Shown: positions 29,150-37,448, numbered from the stretch's first letter. The stretch: DNA of 64,000 nt from Dehalobacter sp. DCM (GCF_024972775.1 NZ_CP092282.1:2287001-2351000); one strand, 5' to 3'. Numbers and translations: made by a program. The notes: generated by a model not told the origin, from the letters alone.

Positions 29150-30274
29150 GTGAAAAGAAGACTCACCTTTATTGCTGTCCTTGTTGTGACAATCGCATTG
29201 GCGTTATCAGGATGCGGAACCGCTAAAACGGATGATAAATCCGGCGGTGTTGCCAAGGACAAAATCAAGATCGGTTTCATCTATGTTGGTCCGGCGAATG
29301 ACGGCGGTTGGACACAAGCTCACGATAACGGCAGAAAGTATATGGTCGAGCAACTCGGTTTGAGTGCTGATCAGACCGTTATTAAAGAAATCGTCAACGA
29401 TGCCAATGCCGACAGCGAACAGGTCATGCGCGACATGATCGATCAGGGCTGCAATATCATCTTTGCAACCAGCTTTGGCTATGCCTCCCATGTTGAAAAA
29501 ATTGCTAAAGAATATCCCGATGTCAAATTCTATCATTGTTCGGGGTATATTAAAGGCGATAATATTTCTACCTATTTCGGCAGAATGTATGAACCCAGAT
29601 ACTTATCCGGTATTGTTGCCGGCTTAAAAACCAAGACCGATCGCATTGGTTATGCCGCAGCGTTTGAAACTCCGGAAGTTATCAGCGGTATCAACGCCTT
29701 TGCTTTAGGAGTAAAATCAGTGAATCCGGATGCCAAAATCATTGTCAAATGGACCCATACTTGGATCGATGCCGCTCAGGAAAAAGCAGCAGCGGTCGCT
29801 CTCTTGAATGACGGCTGTGATGTTATTTCCCAACATAACGACTCCACCTCGCCCCAGGTTGCTGCAGAGCAAAAAGGTGCCTATGCTATCGGCTATAATA
29901 TCGATAACCCCACAGCTGCCCCCAAGGCGTATATGACTGCTCCGATCTGGAATTGGGGACCGTATTATCAAGCCGAAGTCCAGAGCGTGATCGACGGTTC
30001 GTGGAAACCAAGCGATTACCATGGCGGCATGGCCGAAGGGATCCTGGATCTTGCTCCGCTGACCGCTGTTGCTCCGACTGAAGCCAAAGCCCTTGTTGAC
30101 GACGCCAAAGCGAAAATCAAAGACGGATCGCTCCAGGTATTCGCCGGAGAAATCAAAGATCAGGCGGGTAATGTTAAAGTAGAAAAAGGAAAATACTTAG
30201 ACTATGCTCAGATCATGAGCACCGATATGAACTGGTTCGTTGATAACGTCGAAGGCGTTATTGAAGCACAATAA
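29150..30274 (+). CDS. BMP-family nucleoside-binding lipoprotein
   Basis: A 374-residue substrate-binding protein of the Bmp/PnrA family. The N-terminal signal ends in a lipobox LSGC with C22 as the lipidated residue. The mature protein shows the family blocks FIYVGPANDGGWTQAHDNGRKYM, TSFGYASHVEK and QHNDSTSPQVAAE. Relatives bind purine nucleosides for ABC import. The GTG start at 29150 has GGAGG eight bases upstream. The ATPase and two permeases for it follow, after copy D of the palindromic repeat. High expression of the binding protein relative to the rest could result from that structure. Confidence 0.9.
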   Translation: MKRRLTFIAVLVVTIALALSGCGTAKTDDKSGGVAKDKIKIGFIYVGPANDGGWTQAHDNGRKYMVEQLGLSADQTVIKEIVNDANADSEQVMRDMIDQGCNIIFATSFGYASHVEKIAKEYPDVKFYHCSGYIKGDNISTYFGRMYEPRYLSGIVAGLKTKTDRIGYAAAFETPEVISGINAFALGVKSVNPDAKIIVKWTHTWIDAAQEKAAAVALLNDGCDVISQHNDSTSPQVAAEQKGAYAIGYNIDNPTAAPKAYMTAPIWNWGPYYQAEVQSVIDGSWKPSDYHGGMAEGILDLAPLTAVAPTEAKALVDDAKAKIKDGSLQVFAGEIKDQAGNVKVEKGKYLDYAQIMSTDMNWFVDNVEGVIEAQ

Positions 30275-30303
30275 TCTTCTAACTAGTTCAACGTTCTCGG
30301 GTT

Positions 30304-30463
30304 GGTCTGCATGCCACATTCCGCTTTCGGCAGATAGCGCCATCCATGGCTTCGCCGCTCCTGCACCCTCCATGGTGCCCGCGGCATTAGGTCATCCGTG
30401 ACCGTTACAGCCGCGCTCCGCAATCCGTGCTCCGCTTGTCGCCGGAACTGTGGCACGCAGACC
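30304..30463 (+). repeat. Palindromic intergenic repeat, copy D
   Basis: 160 bp with ends GGTCTGCATGCCACATTCCG and the inverted GGAACTGTGGCACGCAGACC, then TGATTTGAGG outside. Internal blocks CCATCCATGG, CACCCTCCATGGTG and CATTAGGTCATCCGTG match copy C. It lies between the binding protein gene and the ATPase gene of one importer. Confidence 0.85.
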
Positions 30464-30528
30464 TGATTTGAGGCAAAAAAGATACCAGGAAATTGTACAA
30501 GATATTGAGAACGTTGTGCCAGGACTGT

Positions 30529-30563
30529 GTATACCGTCCAGCCAATGACGCTGGACGGTATAC
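30529..30563 (+). other. Perfect 14-bp stem-loop upstream of the importer ATPase
   Basis: Arms 30529-30542 (GTATACCGTCCAGC) and 30550-30563 are perfectly complementary with loop CAATGAC. No T tract follows. It is 40 bp before the GTG start at 30604. It may be an mRNA-stability or processing hairpin, or an operator. Confidence 0.7.
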
Positions 30564-30603
30564 CGCACCTGAAGCTATTTCACCGCACGATAAAGAGGTA
30601 CAC

Positions 30604-32139
30604 GTGGATAATAATGCATATATTGAGTTGAAAAATATTACGAAAACTTTTGGAACCGTTATTGCCAATAACAATGTTAACCTCACAGTTTGCAAGGGCG
30701 AGATCCATGCCCTTCTTGGTGAAAACGGTTCGGGAAAAAGCACCCTGATGAACGTGCTCTCGGGAGTCTATGCGCCTGACAGCGGTTCCATTGTGATTAA
30801 CGGCGTGGAAGCGGCAATAAAATCCCCGAAAGATTCCATTCAATTGGGCATCGGCATGATCCACCAGCATTTTAAACTGGTGGATGTCCTGACGGCGAAA
30901 GAAAATATTATTGCCGGACAAAAAGGCAATTTTTTTATTCGGCAGAAAACACTGTCCGAGCAGATTGGGGCGATTTCTTATAAATATGGCCTGGAAGTCG
31001 ACCCGGATAAGAAAGTTTATGCCATGTCGGTAGGCGAAAAACAAACTGTAGAAATTCTTAAAGTTCTGTACCGGGGTGCGCGAATTCTCATCCTGGATGA
31101 ACCGACAGCGGTGTTGACGCCGCAAGAGACCAATAATCTGTTTATAATTTTGAAAAAAATGAGGGATGCCGGCTGTGCTGTTATCCTGATTACGCATAAA
31201 CTCAATGAGGTCATGGAAGTGAGTGACCGGATCACGGTGTTGCGCAAAGGTGAAACCATTGGGACCATCGATAAAGATCAAGCGAGTGTCCAACTCTTAA
31301 CGGAAATGATGGTAGGCTATCCTATCGATCTTTCTATCGAGCGTGTGGAAGAGCCAACAGCACAGCAGCCGCTTTTAACTGTGGAGAATCTGATCGTTCT
31401 CGATGAGGATAAGGTACCTGTAATCAATGGCATCTCGTTTCAATTGTCTCCGGGTGAAATTCTTGGTGTAGCCGGTATTGCCGGCAGCGGGCAAAAGGAA
31501 CTGTGCGAAGCCATTGCCGGTCTTTGTCCTGTGGAAAAAGGTGTCATTGATTATGATGGTGAAAACATCGTCGGCAAAAATCCGCGGGAAATCATCAAAA
31601 AAGGGATCACGATGAGTTTTGTACCGGAAGACCGCCTCGGGATGGGACTGGTCGCTTCCATGGGAATGGTGGATAATATTATTCTCAAAGAATACCAAAA
31701 TCAAAAAGGGATATTTATTGACCGTGAACCGGCTAAAAATAAAGCCAGAGAACTGATAAAAAAACTGGATATTCAGACACCGGGAATCTATCACCCTATA
31801 AAACAGCTCTCCGGCGGAAATATCCAAAAGGTCTTGCTTGGCCGGGAAATCGAATCGAAGCCGCGTCTGCTGATTACTGCTTACCCGGTAAGGGGTTTGG
31901 ATATCGGGGCATCCTATACTGTCTATGATTTATTAAATGAACAAAAGAAAAAAAATGTTGCCATTCTTTACATCGGCGAAGATCTTGATGTACTCCTGGA
32001 ACTGTGCGACCGGATCATGGTCCTGGAAAGCGGCAAAATAGCCGGGATCTTAGATGCAAAATGTGCCGTTAAAGAACAAATCGGACTGTTGATGACGGGT
32101 GGAACAATCGGTGACGGGGAGGCAGCGGCCCATGCTTAG
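30604..32139 (+). CDS. Nucleoside ABC importer ATPase (two ABC domains)
   Basis: A 511-residue protein with two ABC domains, the RbsA/NupA-like type used by BMP-dependent nucleoside importers. Domain 1: Walker A GENGSGKST, Q-loop HQHF, signature MSVGEKQTVEILK, Walker B LILDEPTAVLTP. Domain 2: the typical weaker Walker A GIAGSGQKEL and signature LSGGNIQKVLLGRE; its Walker B region reads LLITAYPVRGLDIG where many relatives have a Gln-Pro-Thr sequence. GTG 30604 lies behind AAAGAGGT; the open frame extends upstream to 30493 but lacks a ribosome site. It overlaps the permease gene by 8 bp. Confidence 0.9.
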   Translation: MDNNAYIELKNITKTFGTVIANNNVNLTVCKGEIHALLGENGSGKSTLMNVLSGVYAPDSGSIVINGVEAAIKSPKDSIQLGIGMIHQHFKLVDVLTAKENIIAGQKGNFFIRQKTLSEQIGAISYKYGLEVDPDKKVYAMSVGEKQTVEILKVLYRGARILILDEPTAVLTPQETNNLFIILKKMRDAGCAVILITHKLNEVMEVSDRITVLRKGETIGTIDKDQASVQLLTEMMVGYPIDLSIERVEEPTAQQPLLTVENLIVLDEDKVPVINGISFQLSPGEILGVAGIAGSGQKELCEAIAGLCPVEKGVIDYDGENIVGKNPREIIKKGITMSFVPEDRLGMGLVASMGMVDNIILKEYQNQKGIFIDREPAKNKARELIKKLDIQTPGIYHPIKQLSGGNIQKVLLGREIESKPRLLITAYPVRGLDIGASYTVYDLLNEQKKKNVAILYIGEDLDVLLELCDRIMVLESGKIAGILDAKCAVKEQIGLLMTGGTIGDGEAAAHA

Positions 32140-33217
32140 AATAGTCAAACGTTCAGATATTTCAAGTCGGAAAGCCCTTGTCTACCGAGTTTTCGCTGTC
32201 CTTCTGGCACTTGTTGTCTCGGCGGGCGTGATCCTGTTATTAGGTCATAATCCGTTAAAAGTATATGCCTCGATGGTGACAGGATCTTTGGGGACAGCCC
32301 ATCGCTTTGAGGCAACGATTATCAAAACGATTCCGTTAGTCATCACCTCGTTAGGCATCGCTGTTGCTTTTCGCATGAAGTTCTGGAATATCGGCGGGGA
32401 GGGACAGATCCTGATGGGCGCTTATGCGGCCAGTGTGGTTGTCTTTAGTTTCCCCGATCTGCCTTCTATCGCTTTGCTGCCTTTGATGTTTCTGGCCGCG
32501 GTTATCGGCGGCGGTATTTGGGCATTGATACCGGCGTTCTTTAAAGCCCAGTTTGGGACCAATGAGACGTTGTTTACCCTGATGATGAATTATGTCGCCA
32601 TTTATTGGGTTACCTACCTGCAAAACGGGCCATGGAAGGATCCTCAGGCGATGGGCTTTCCTCAAATTCAGGATTACCCGGATAACGCGATCCTGCCGGA
32701 TGTTTTCGGCATCCACATGGGATGGATCATTGCGCTGGTTCTGATCATCGTCATGCATATATTTATGTCACGTTCCAAAAAAGGGTATGAGATTGCCGTT
32801 CTCGGGGAAAGTGAGAATACCGCCCGGTATGCCGGCATGAATATTAAGAAGATTATTTTGATTGCCATGCTTTTTAGCGGTGGACTTTGCGGTCTGACAG
32901 GAATGATCCAAGCTTCGGCCGTAAATAACACGCTGGCCTCCGGTATATCCGGCGGCTACGGCTTTACTGCGATTATTACAGCTTGGCTTGGCCAATTAAG
33001 TGCACCTCTAATCACTGTCGTCTGCTTTCTGTTTGCGATTTTGATCCAGGGCAGCAATTACATTCAGACTGCGTTTCAGATCCCCCAAGCCTCGGCGAAT
33101 ATTATCCAAGGCATGATTTTATTTTGTATTTTAGGCAGCGAATTCTTCATTCAATATAAGGTTACCGGACAAGGGAAACAAACCAAAAATCCGACACCGG
33201 TGAAGGAGGGGAAGTAG
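32132..33217 (+). CDS. Nucleoside ABC importer permease 1
   Basis: A 361-residue permease of the BPD_transp_2 (RbsC/NupP) family with a cytosolic N-terminus of about 20 residues and 9-10 TMs. The block FWNIGGEGQILMGAYAAS after TM2 is typical of the first permease of BMP-type nucleoside importers. ATG 32132 overlaps the ATPase stop and has GGGGAGG upstream; an earlier GTG at 32099 would only add residues overlapping the ATPase. A one-base gap (TAG C ATG) separates it from the second permease. The two form the membrane channel. Confidence 0.9.
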   Translation: MLRIVKRSDISSRKALVYRVFAVLLALVVSAGVILLLGHNPLKVYASMVTGSLGTAHRFEATIIKTIPLVITSLGIAVAFRMKFWNIGGEGQILMGAYAASVVVFSFPDLPSIALLPLMFLAAVIGGGIWALIPAFFKAQFGTNETLFTLMMNYVAIYWVTYLQNGPWKDPQAMGFPQIQDYPDNAILPDVFGIHMGWIIALVLIIVMHIFMSRSKKGYEIAVLGESENTARYAGMNIKKIILIAMLFSGGLCGLTGMIQASAVNNTLASGISGGYGFTAIITAWLGQLSAPLITVVCFLFAILIQGSNYIQTAFQIPQASANIIQGMILFCILGSEFFIQYKVTGQGKQTKNPTPVKEGK

Positions 33218-33218
33218 C

Positions 33219-34154
33219 ATGGAATTTCTGATCTTATTCCTGACCGCCTCCGTACAGGCTGGAACTCCTCTTCTTTACGCCACTCTTGGTGAAACCATTA
33301 CGGAAAAAGCAGGCAACCTGAACCTCGGAGTTGAAGGGATGATGCTGATGGGTGCCGTCACCGGCTTTATGGTTGCCTTAGCCACGGCGAATCCTGCACT
33401 GGCGATTATCGGGGCTTTGGCAGCAGGTGCCTTTGGCGCGCTGATTTTTACTTTCCTCACCGTATCACTCCGTACCAATCAAGTTGTCACCGGCCTGGCT
33501 TTAACGATATTTGGTACCGGAATAGCCGGGTACTTTGGCCAGAAGCTGACAGGCAGTGTTGTCCCGGGACAGGTGAAAGCTGTTTTTATCCCGCTGAAGT
33601 TACCCGTTTTGGGGGATATTCCGTTTATCGGCCATATTCTGTTTGATCAGGATATCCTGATCTATGGCGGGTACCTGGTCATGATTGCCACAGGAATCTA
33701 TTTGTATAAAACGCGAAAAGGACTTAATTTGCGTATCATCGGAGAAAATCCCGCCGCAGCCGATGCCTCTGGCATACGGGTAACACTCTATAAATATGTC
33801 CATATCCTGGTGGGCGGTGCGCTATGCGGTCTTGGCGGCGCGTATCTGTCCCTGGTCTATGTTCCCGCCTGGCAGGAAAATATCACAGCGGGACGCGGTT
33901 GGATTGCCGTCGCCCTGGTTATTTTTGCGACGTGGAACCCCTATAAAGCGTGGCTGGGAGCCTATTTCTTCGGCGCTCTTAGTATTGCCGGATTCTATAT
34001 CACCAAGTTTCAAATTAGTGTGTCCACTTACTTTTTGGACATGCTGCCCTATATTGCCACCATTATCGTCCTGGTCGTAATATCGATCCGGAAATCCAAA
34101 GAGAATGCCCCGCCGAAAGCGTTGAGTGAACCCTATTTCAGGGAAGAACGATAG
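33219..34154 (+). CDS. Nucleoside ABC importer permease 2
   Basis: A 311-residue partner permease (BPD_transp_2; NupQ-like) with about 8 TMs. AGNLNLGVEGMMLMGA near residues 32-47 and NPAAADASGIRV in the cytosolic loop are the family blocks. GGAGGGGA precedes ATG 33219. It ends the importer operon; a terminator hairpin follows 77 bp downstream. Together with the lipoprotein, ATPase and first permease it makes a complete purine nucleoside importer. Confidence 0.9.
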   Translation: MEFLILFLTASVQAGTPLLYATLGETITEKAGNLNLGVEGMMLMGAVTGFMVALATANPALAIIGALAAGAFGALIFTFLTVSLRTNQVVTGLALTIFGTGIAGYFGQKLTGSVVPGQVKAVFIPLKLPVLGDIPFIGHILFDQDILIYGGYLVMIATGIYLYKTRKGLNLRIIGENPAAADASGIRVTLYKYVHILVGGALCGLGGAYLSLVYVPAWQENITAGRGWIAVALVIFATWNPYKAWLGAYFFGALSIAGFYITKFQISVSTYFLDMLPYIATIIVLVVISIRKSKENAPPKALSEPYFREER

Positions 34155-34230
34155 ACGCAAATAGTACACCGTTCTTTATAATACGTAAGCACTTGAGTAT
34201 TTTTATTATTGAATAACCTTTTTCTGGCTA

Positions 34231-34271
34231 GTATAAGCGATCCCACCAGGACGCTTATATTAGCTTTTTTT
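34231..34271 (+). terminator. Intrinsic terminator of the nucleoside importer operon
   Basis: TATAAGCG (34232-34239) pairs with CGCTTATA (34252-34259) around a 12-nt loop; a run of seven T starts at 34265. Confidence 0.75.
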
Positions 34272-34412
34272 ATGCGATCGTGTTATCAACACATCAAGAA
34301 GCCTCTCTTTAAAAGGCGGATAATGATGGAACTTTTCAGTAGAAAAATTTCCATACAAGCATGCAACGTATTACGAGTTAATCATTCATTAATCTTTTCA
34401 CTCCTCAAATCT

Positions 34413-34566
34413 GGTCTGCGTACCACAGTTCCAGCGACAAGCGGAGCATGGATTGCGTAGCGCAGCTGTGACGGCCACGGATGGCCTAATGTCGCGGACA
34501 CCATGGAGGGTGTAGGAGCGACAAGGCCACGGATGGCCTAATGTCGCGGACACCATGAAGGGTGCA
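34413..34566 (-). repeat. Palindromic intergenic repeat, copy E (reverse, truncated)
   Basis: Read on the minus strand this matches copies C and D. The right end is intact (GGTCTGCGTACCACAGTTCC at 34413 on plus), but the other end, with GCCACATTCCGCTTTCGG, is missing. A 40-bp internal segment is tandemly duplicated at 34473-34512 and 34525-34564 with a single difference. Confidence 0.8.
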
Positions 34567-34677
34567 GTACTGTACTATTTTTATTGCGTATCGGACTTGT
34601 ATGCAATGTATATTTTTTTTGAATCAACAAATCCTGAAAACAGATCAGAAAATAAACTTTAATAACTCTAGTCTACT

Positions 34678-34712
34678 GGATTTAGGATTTAGGATTTAGG
34701 ATTTAGGATTAA
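34678..34712. repeat. Tandem heptamer GGATTTA upstream of acsB
   Basis: Four perfect GGATTTA units (34678-34705) and a fifth with one change (GGATTAA, 34706-34712) end 26 bp before ATG 34739, so they lie in the acsB leader or promoter. The next bases form AGGAGGA. Confidence 0.85.
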
Positions 34713-34738
34713 GAATTTTATCAATAGGAGGATCGAAT

Positions 34739-36865
34739 ATGAGTTTAACTGATATCATTTTTGCCGGATCAAAAACAGCACTGCAAATTGCGGAGGAATC
34801 CGTAGCCAAGGCCATCGCTGCCAAAGGGAAAGACTATCGCGTCGCGTTTCCGGAGACGGCCTATTCACTTCCCCTGATTTATGCGATCACCGGAAATAAA
34901 ACCAGTACCTTGGACGATTTACAAGGCGGTTTATCCCTTGTCAAAGCATTAATCGTCGAAGAAGAAGATTTGGGAAAAGCTCTGGATGCGGGAATAGCCA
35001 CTGCGGTTGCCGCGGAAATCATTGAAGCGGTGAAATTTGTGCAGGATGACAATCCTTATAATCCCCCTTGTTTTGGCTTTATTACCGACGCCGTTATCCG
35101 CAGCTGGGGAGTCGGTCTGGTCATGGGGGATATCCCGGGTGTTGCCGTTATTGTCGGGGAATGTCCCGATAAAGAAACAGCATCCAATTTGATTAAAGAT
35201 TACCAGGCGAAAGGGTTATTAACTTTTCTTGTCGGTGGCGTTATCGACCAGGCAATTGCAGCCGGAATAAAAACTGGTGTTGATCTGCGGATCCTGCCGC
35301 TGGGCTATGATATCACGTCTGTGGTGCATGTGGTCAGTGTGGCGATTCGCGCAGCACTGATCTTTGGTGCCGTTCCGCCGGGGCAACCCGATGAATTTAA
35401 ACAATATACTGCAAAAAGGGTTAAAGCCTTTGTCAACGCACTTGGGCCATTAAACGAAGTAGTCGTTGCGGCGGGAGCCGGGGCAATCGCTCTTGGATTT
35501 CCTGTCTTATCCGACCAGGAGGTTCCCGAAGTCCCCGGTGCGCTGATGACCGAAAAGAATTATGATAAACTGGTGGGCGCTTCTCTTGAAGCCCGAGGGA
35601 TCAAAATTAAAATGACGCGAATTCCGATCCCGGTGTGTTTTGCCGCGGCCTTTGAAGGCGAAAGAATTCGTAAGAATGAAATGTTTGTGGAGTTTGGCGG
35701 AGGTAGGACAGAATCTTGGGAATTGGTACGGCAAATCAGTTTAACGGAAATTGAGGATCATAAAATTACGATTATCGGAGAAGATATCGATATTCTCAAA
35801 GAAATACCGGGAAAAATGCCACTGGCTGTCTTGGTGGAAGTGGCTGGCAAGAACATGCAGGAAGACTTCGAACCGGTCTTGGAACGAAGAATCCATTACT
35901 TTATAAACTATGTCGAAGGACTGATGCATGTCGGACAGCGCGACACCACCTGGATCCGTGTTGGTAAGGAAGCCTTTGCTAAGGGGTTAAGACTGCAGCA
36001 TATCGGCGAAGTGATTTATGCCAAAATGCTCGACGAATTCGGTGCTGTGGTCGACAAATGTCAGGTCACGCTGATCACAGACGAAAATATTGCCAAAGAC
36101 TATAAAGCCACGTATGCCATCCCCAAGTATCGCGCCCGTGATGAACGTATTGCGAATTTGACGGATGACACGGTGGATACCTTCTATTCCTGTACACTTT
36201 GCCAGTCATTTGCCCCTTCCCATGTCTGTGTGGTTACGCCGGAACGACTTGGTCTGTGCGGCGCGGTGAGCTGGCTTGATTCCAAAGCCACGTTCGAATT
36301 GGATCCAACCGGACCATCAAAGCCCATCCCCAAGGAGAACACACTGGATCAGGTCAAAGGGTCTTGGCAATCGGTGAATGAGGCCGTTCAGGCATTATCA
36401 CAGGGAAGCCTGGGACAAATCACTCTTTACAGCTTGATGGAAGATCCCATGACTTCCTGCGGCTGTTTCGAGTGTATTGCCGGGATTATGCCGGAAGCCA
36501 ATGGGGTTATCATCGTTAACCGCGAATTTTCTGGTGTCTCCCCGGTGGGTATGACTTTCGGGGAACTTGCTTCCATGACCGGCGGCGGCGTGCAGTCTCC
36601 CGGATTCATGGGTCATGGCCGACAATTTATTTCATCCCGGAAATTTATTTCTGCCGAAGGCGGGCCTGGCCGTATTGTCTGGATGCCGAAGGAATTAAAG
36701 GATTATGTCGCAGATAAGTTGAATAAAACGGCGAAAGAATTATATGATATTGATAATTTTACCGATATGATCTGCGACGAAACAATCGGCACGGAAACGG
36801 AAACTGTAATGACTTTTCTGGCGGAAAAAGGCCATCCGGCGTTTAATATGGAGTCACTGTTGTAA
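34739..36865 (+). CDS. acsB: Acetyl-CoA synthase, CO-methylating (AcsB / CdhC-type)
   Basis: A 708-residue bacterial AcsB, the enzyme that joins CO, a methyl group from the corrinoid protein and CoA in the Wood-Ljungdahl pathway. The A-cluster ligands are all present: C485, C488, C497 and C507 ([4Fe-4S]) and C574 and C576 (Cys-Gly-Cys holding the Ni pair). The spacing is identical to that of the well-studied enzyme (89 residues from first Cys to CGC). The N-terminal CODH-contact domain is present. ATG 34739 has AGGAGGA seven bases upstream and a terminator follows, so it is a single-gene unit. None of its usual partners (CODH, AcsC, AcsD, AcsE) is in this window, which is unusual. Confidence 0.95.
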   Translation: MSLTDIIFAGSKTALQIAEESVAKAIAAKGKDYRVAFPETAYSLPLIYAITGNKTSTLDDLQGGLSLVKALIVEEEDLGKALDAGIATAVAAEIIEAVKFVQDDNPYNPPCFGFITDAVIRSWGVGLVMGDIPGVAVIVGECPDKETASNLIKDYQAKGLLTFLVGGVIDQAIAAGIKTGVDLRILPLGYDITSVVHVVSVAIRAALIFGAVPPGQPDEFKQYTAKRVKAFVNALGPLNEVVVAAGAGAIALGFPVLSDQEVPEVPGALMTEKNYDKLVGASLEARGIKIKMTRIPIPVCFAAAFEGERIRKNEMFVEFGGGRTESWELVRQISLTEIEDHKITIIGEDIDILKEIPGKMPLAVLVEVAGKNMQEDFEPVLERRIHYFINYVEGLMHVGQRDTTWIRVGKEAFAKGLRLQHIGEVIYAKMLDEFGAVVDKCQVTLITDENIAKDYKATYAIPKYRARDERIANLTDDTVDTFYSCTLCQSFAPSHVCVVTPERLGLCGAVSWLDSKATFELDPTGPSKPIPKENTLDQVKGSWQSVNEAVQALSQGSLGQITLYSLMEDPMTSCGCFECIAGIMPEANGVIIVNREFSGVSPVGMTFGELASMTGGGVQSPGFMGHGRQFISSRKFISAEGGPGRIVWMPKELKDYVADKLNKTAKELYDIDNFTDMICDETIGTETETVMTFLAEKGHPAFNMESLL

Positions 36866-36896
36866 AGTGAATGAATGAAGTCAAACCCATTTCAAC

Positions 36897-36926
36897 AACC
36901 CCTCGAAACGGAGGGGTTAATTTTTT
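36897..36926 (+). terminator. Intrinsic terminator of acsB
   Basis: AACCCCTC (36897-36904) pairs with GAGGGGTT (36911-36918) around loop GAAACG; AA and a T run follow to 36926. Confidence 0.9.
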
Positions 36927-37082
36927 ATACTTATTTACAGATTAACTCAACTTTCCCGTTAGGGGCTCTGCTTATTTCTGGGACCCTATTGGATGAAGCG
37001 ATTGGGCAAAAGATTACCAATAAAGTTTCTTTTTGAGACTTTACAAGCATACCCCTAAGATAACCCCATATACTAATGAACG

Positions 37083-37116
37083 AAAAGCCCGAAGGTACGG
37101 GCTTTTATTTTTTTTT
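37083..37116 (+). terminator. Second intrinsic terminator, upstream of the sigma-54 promoter
   Basis: AAAAGCCCG (37083-37091) pairs with CGGGCTTTT (37098-37106), loop AAGGTA, then nine T. It ends 17 bp before the -24 element and insulates the sigma-54 unit from upstream transcription. Confidence 0.9.
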
Positions 37117-37132
37117 GACTATAAGATGCTGA

Positions 37133-37149
37133 TTGGCACATGTCTTGCA
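37133..37149 (+). promoter_or_regulatory. Sigma-54 (-24/-12) promoter P1
   Basis: TTGGCACATGTCTTGCA: the invariant GG (37135-37136) and GC (37147-37148) are exactly 12 bp apart, and TGGCAC-N5-TTGC matches the consensus fully. Transcription should start near 37160, giving a leader of about 130 nt to ATG 37293. The matching activator is probably the one encoded at 44.2-46.3 kb. Confidence 0.85.
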
Positions 37150-37292
37150 ATTATCAAAGACGAAGCATAAATTAAATGATTATTAGAAAAACAATTGAGC
37201 AAGAAGGAGAGCAAATTAAGCATGGGTTCCCTGAGCCTGAAGTTCGTTGAAATTTGCAGGCGTAAGATAATTAAAAAAAGGAGGTTGGTATT

Positions 37293-37439
37293 ATGTGTTT
37301 TAGACCACCGGATGCGGCGAAAAGTGTTAGGTGTCCATCATGCAACATGTTAAATCCTTCCACTTTGGAAAAATGCAGAAAATGCAAGACAGAACTACCT
37401 AAACAAGACGATGAAGAAAAAGAAAAAACCAACGAGTAG
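37293..37439 (+). CDS. Small zinc-knuckle protein 1 (48 residues)
   Basis: A 48-residue protein from ATG 37293, eight bases after AAAGGAGG. It starts MCFRPPD and has one Cys4 site C14-x2-C17-x10-C28-x2-C31, the spacing of a zinc ribbon or a small rubredoxin-like metal site, followed by a charged tail (QDDEEKEKTNE). Residues 12-36 match the second small protein at about 70% identity. I do not recognise the family or its function. It is a separate transcription unit: its own sigma-54 promoter upstream and a strong terminator 10 bp after its stop. It could be an electron carrier, a metal or cofactor chaperone, or a regulatory partner of the oxidoreductase encoded downstream. Confidence 0.75.
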   Translation: MCFRPPDAAKSVRCPSCNMLNPSTLEKCRKCKTELPKQDDEEKEKTNE

Positions 37440-37448
37440 TTCGATCTT

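Larger units (their letters stand above)
34155..34738. other. Intergenic region between the nucleoside importer and acsB
   Basis: This 584-bp gap contains, in order, the importer terminator (34231-34271), repeat copy E in reverse orientation (34413-34566), about 110 bp of AT-rich DNA, a heptamer tandem repeat (34678-34712) and the acsB ribosome site AGGAGGA. No gene is supported; an 83-codon frame at 34209-34460 runs through the terminator and repeat and is not credible. Confidence 0.6.
36866..37292. other. Intergenic region with two terminators and a sigma-54 promoter
   Basis: In order: acsB terminator (36897-36926), 155 bp with no ORF but with an imperfect inverted repeat AAAGTTTC-N5-GAGACTTT (about 37022-37042), a second terminator (37083-37116), a -24/-12 promoter (37133-37149), and a leader of about 130 nt to the first small zinc-knuckle gene. 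A 43-codon frame from ATG 37222 overlaps that gene out of frame. Confidence 0.6.

Noticed and set aside
30493-30603. N-terminal extension of the importer ATPase back to 30493
   Set aside because: The extension runs through the 30529-30563 hairpin, has no ribosome site and does not look like the family N-terminus.
34209-34460. 83-codon frame between the nucleoside importer and acsB
   Set aside because: It starts before the importer terminator and runs into repeat copy E; no domain or ribosome site.
37222-37353. 43-codon frame starting behind AAGGAGA and overlapping the first zinc-knuckle gene
   Set aside because: It is out of frame with a gene that has a better ribosome site and conserved Cys motif; its Arg/Lys-rich sequence resembles nothing known.
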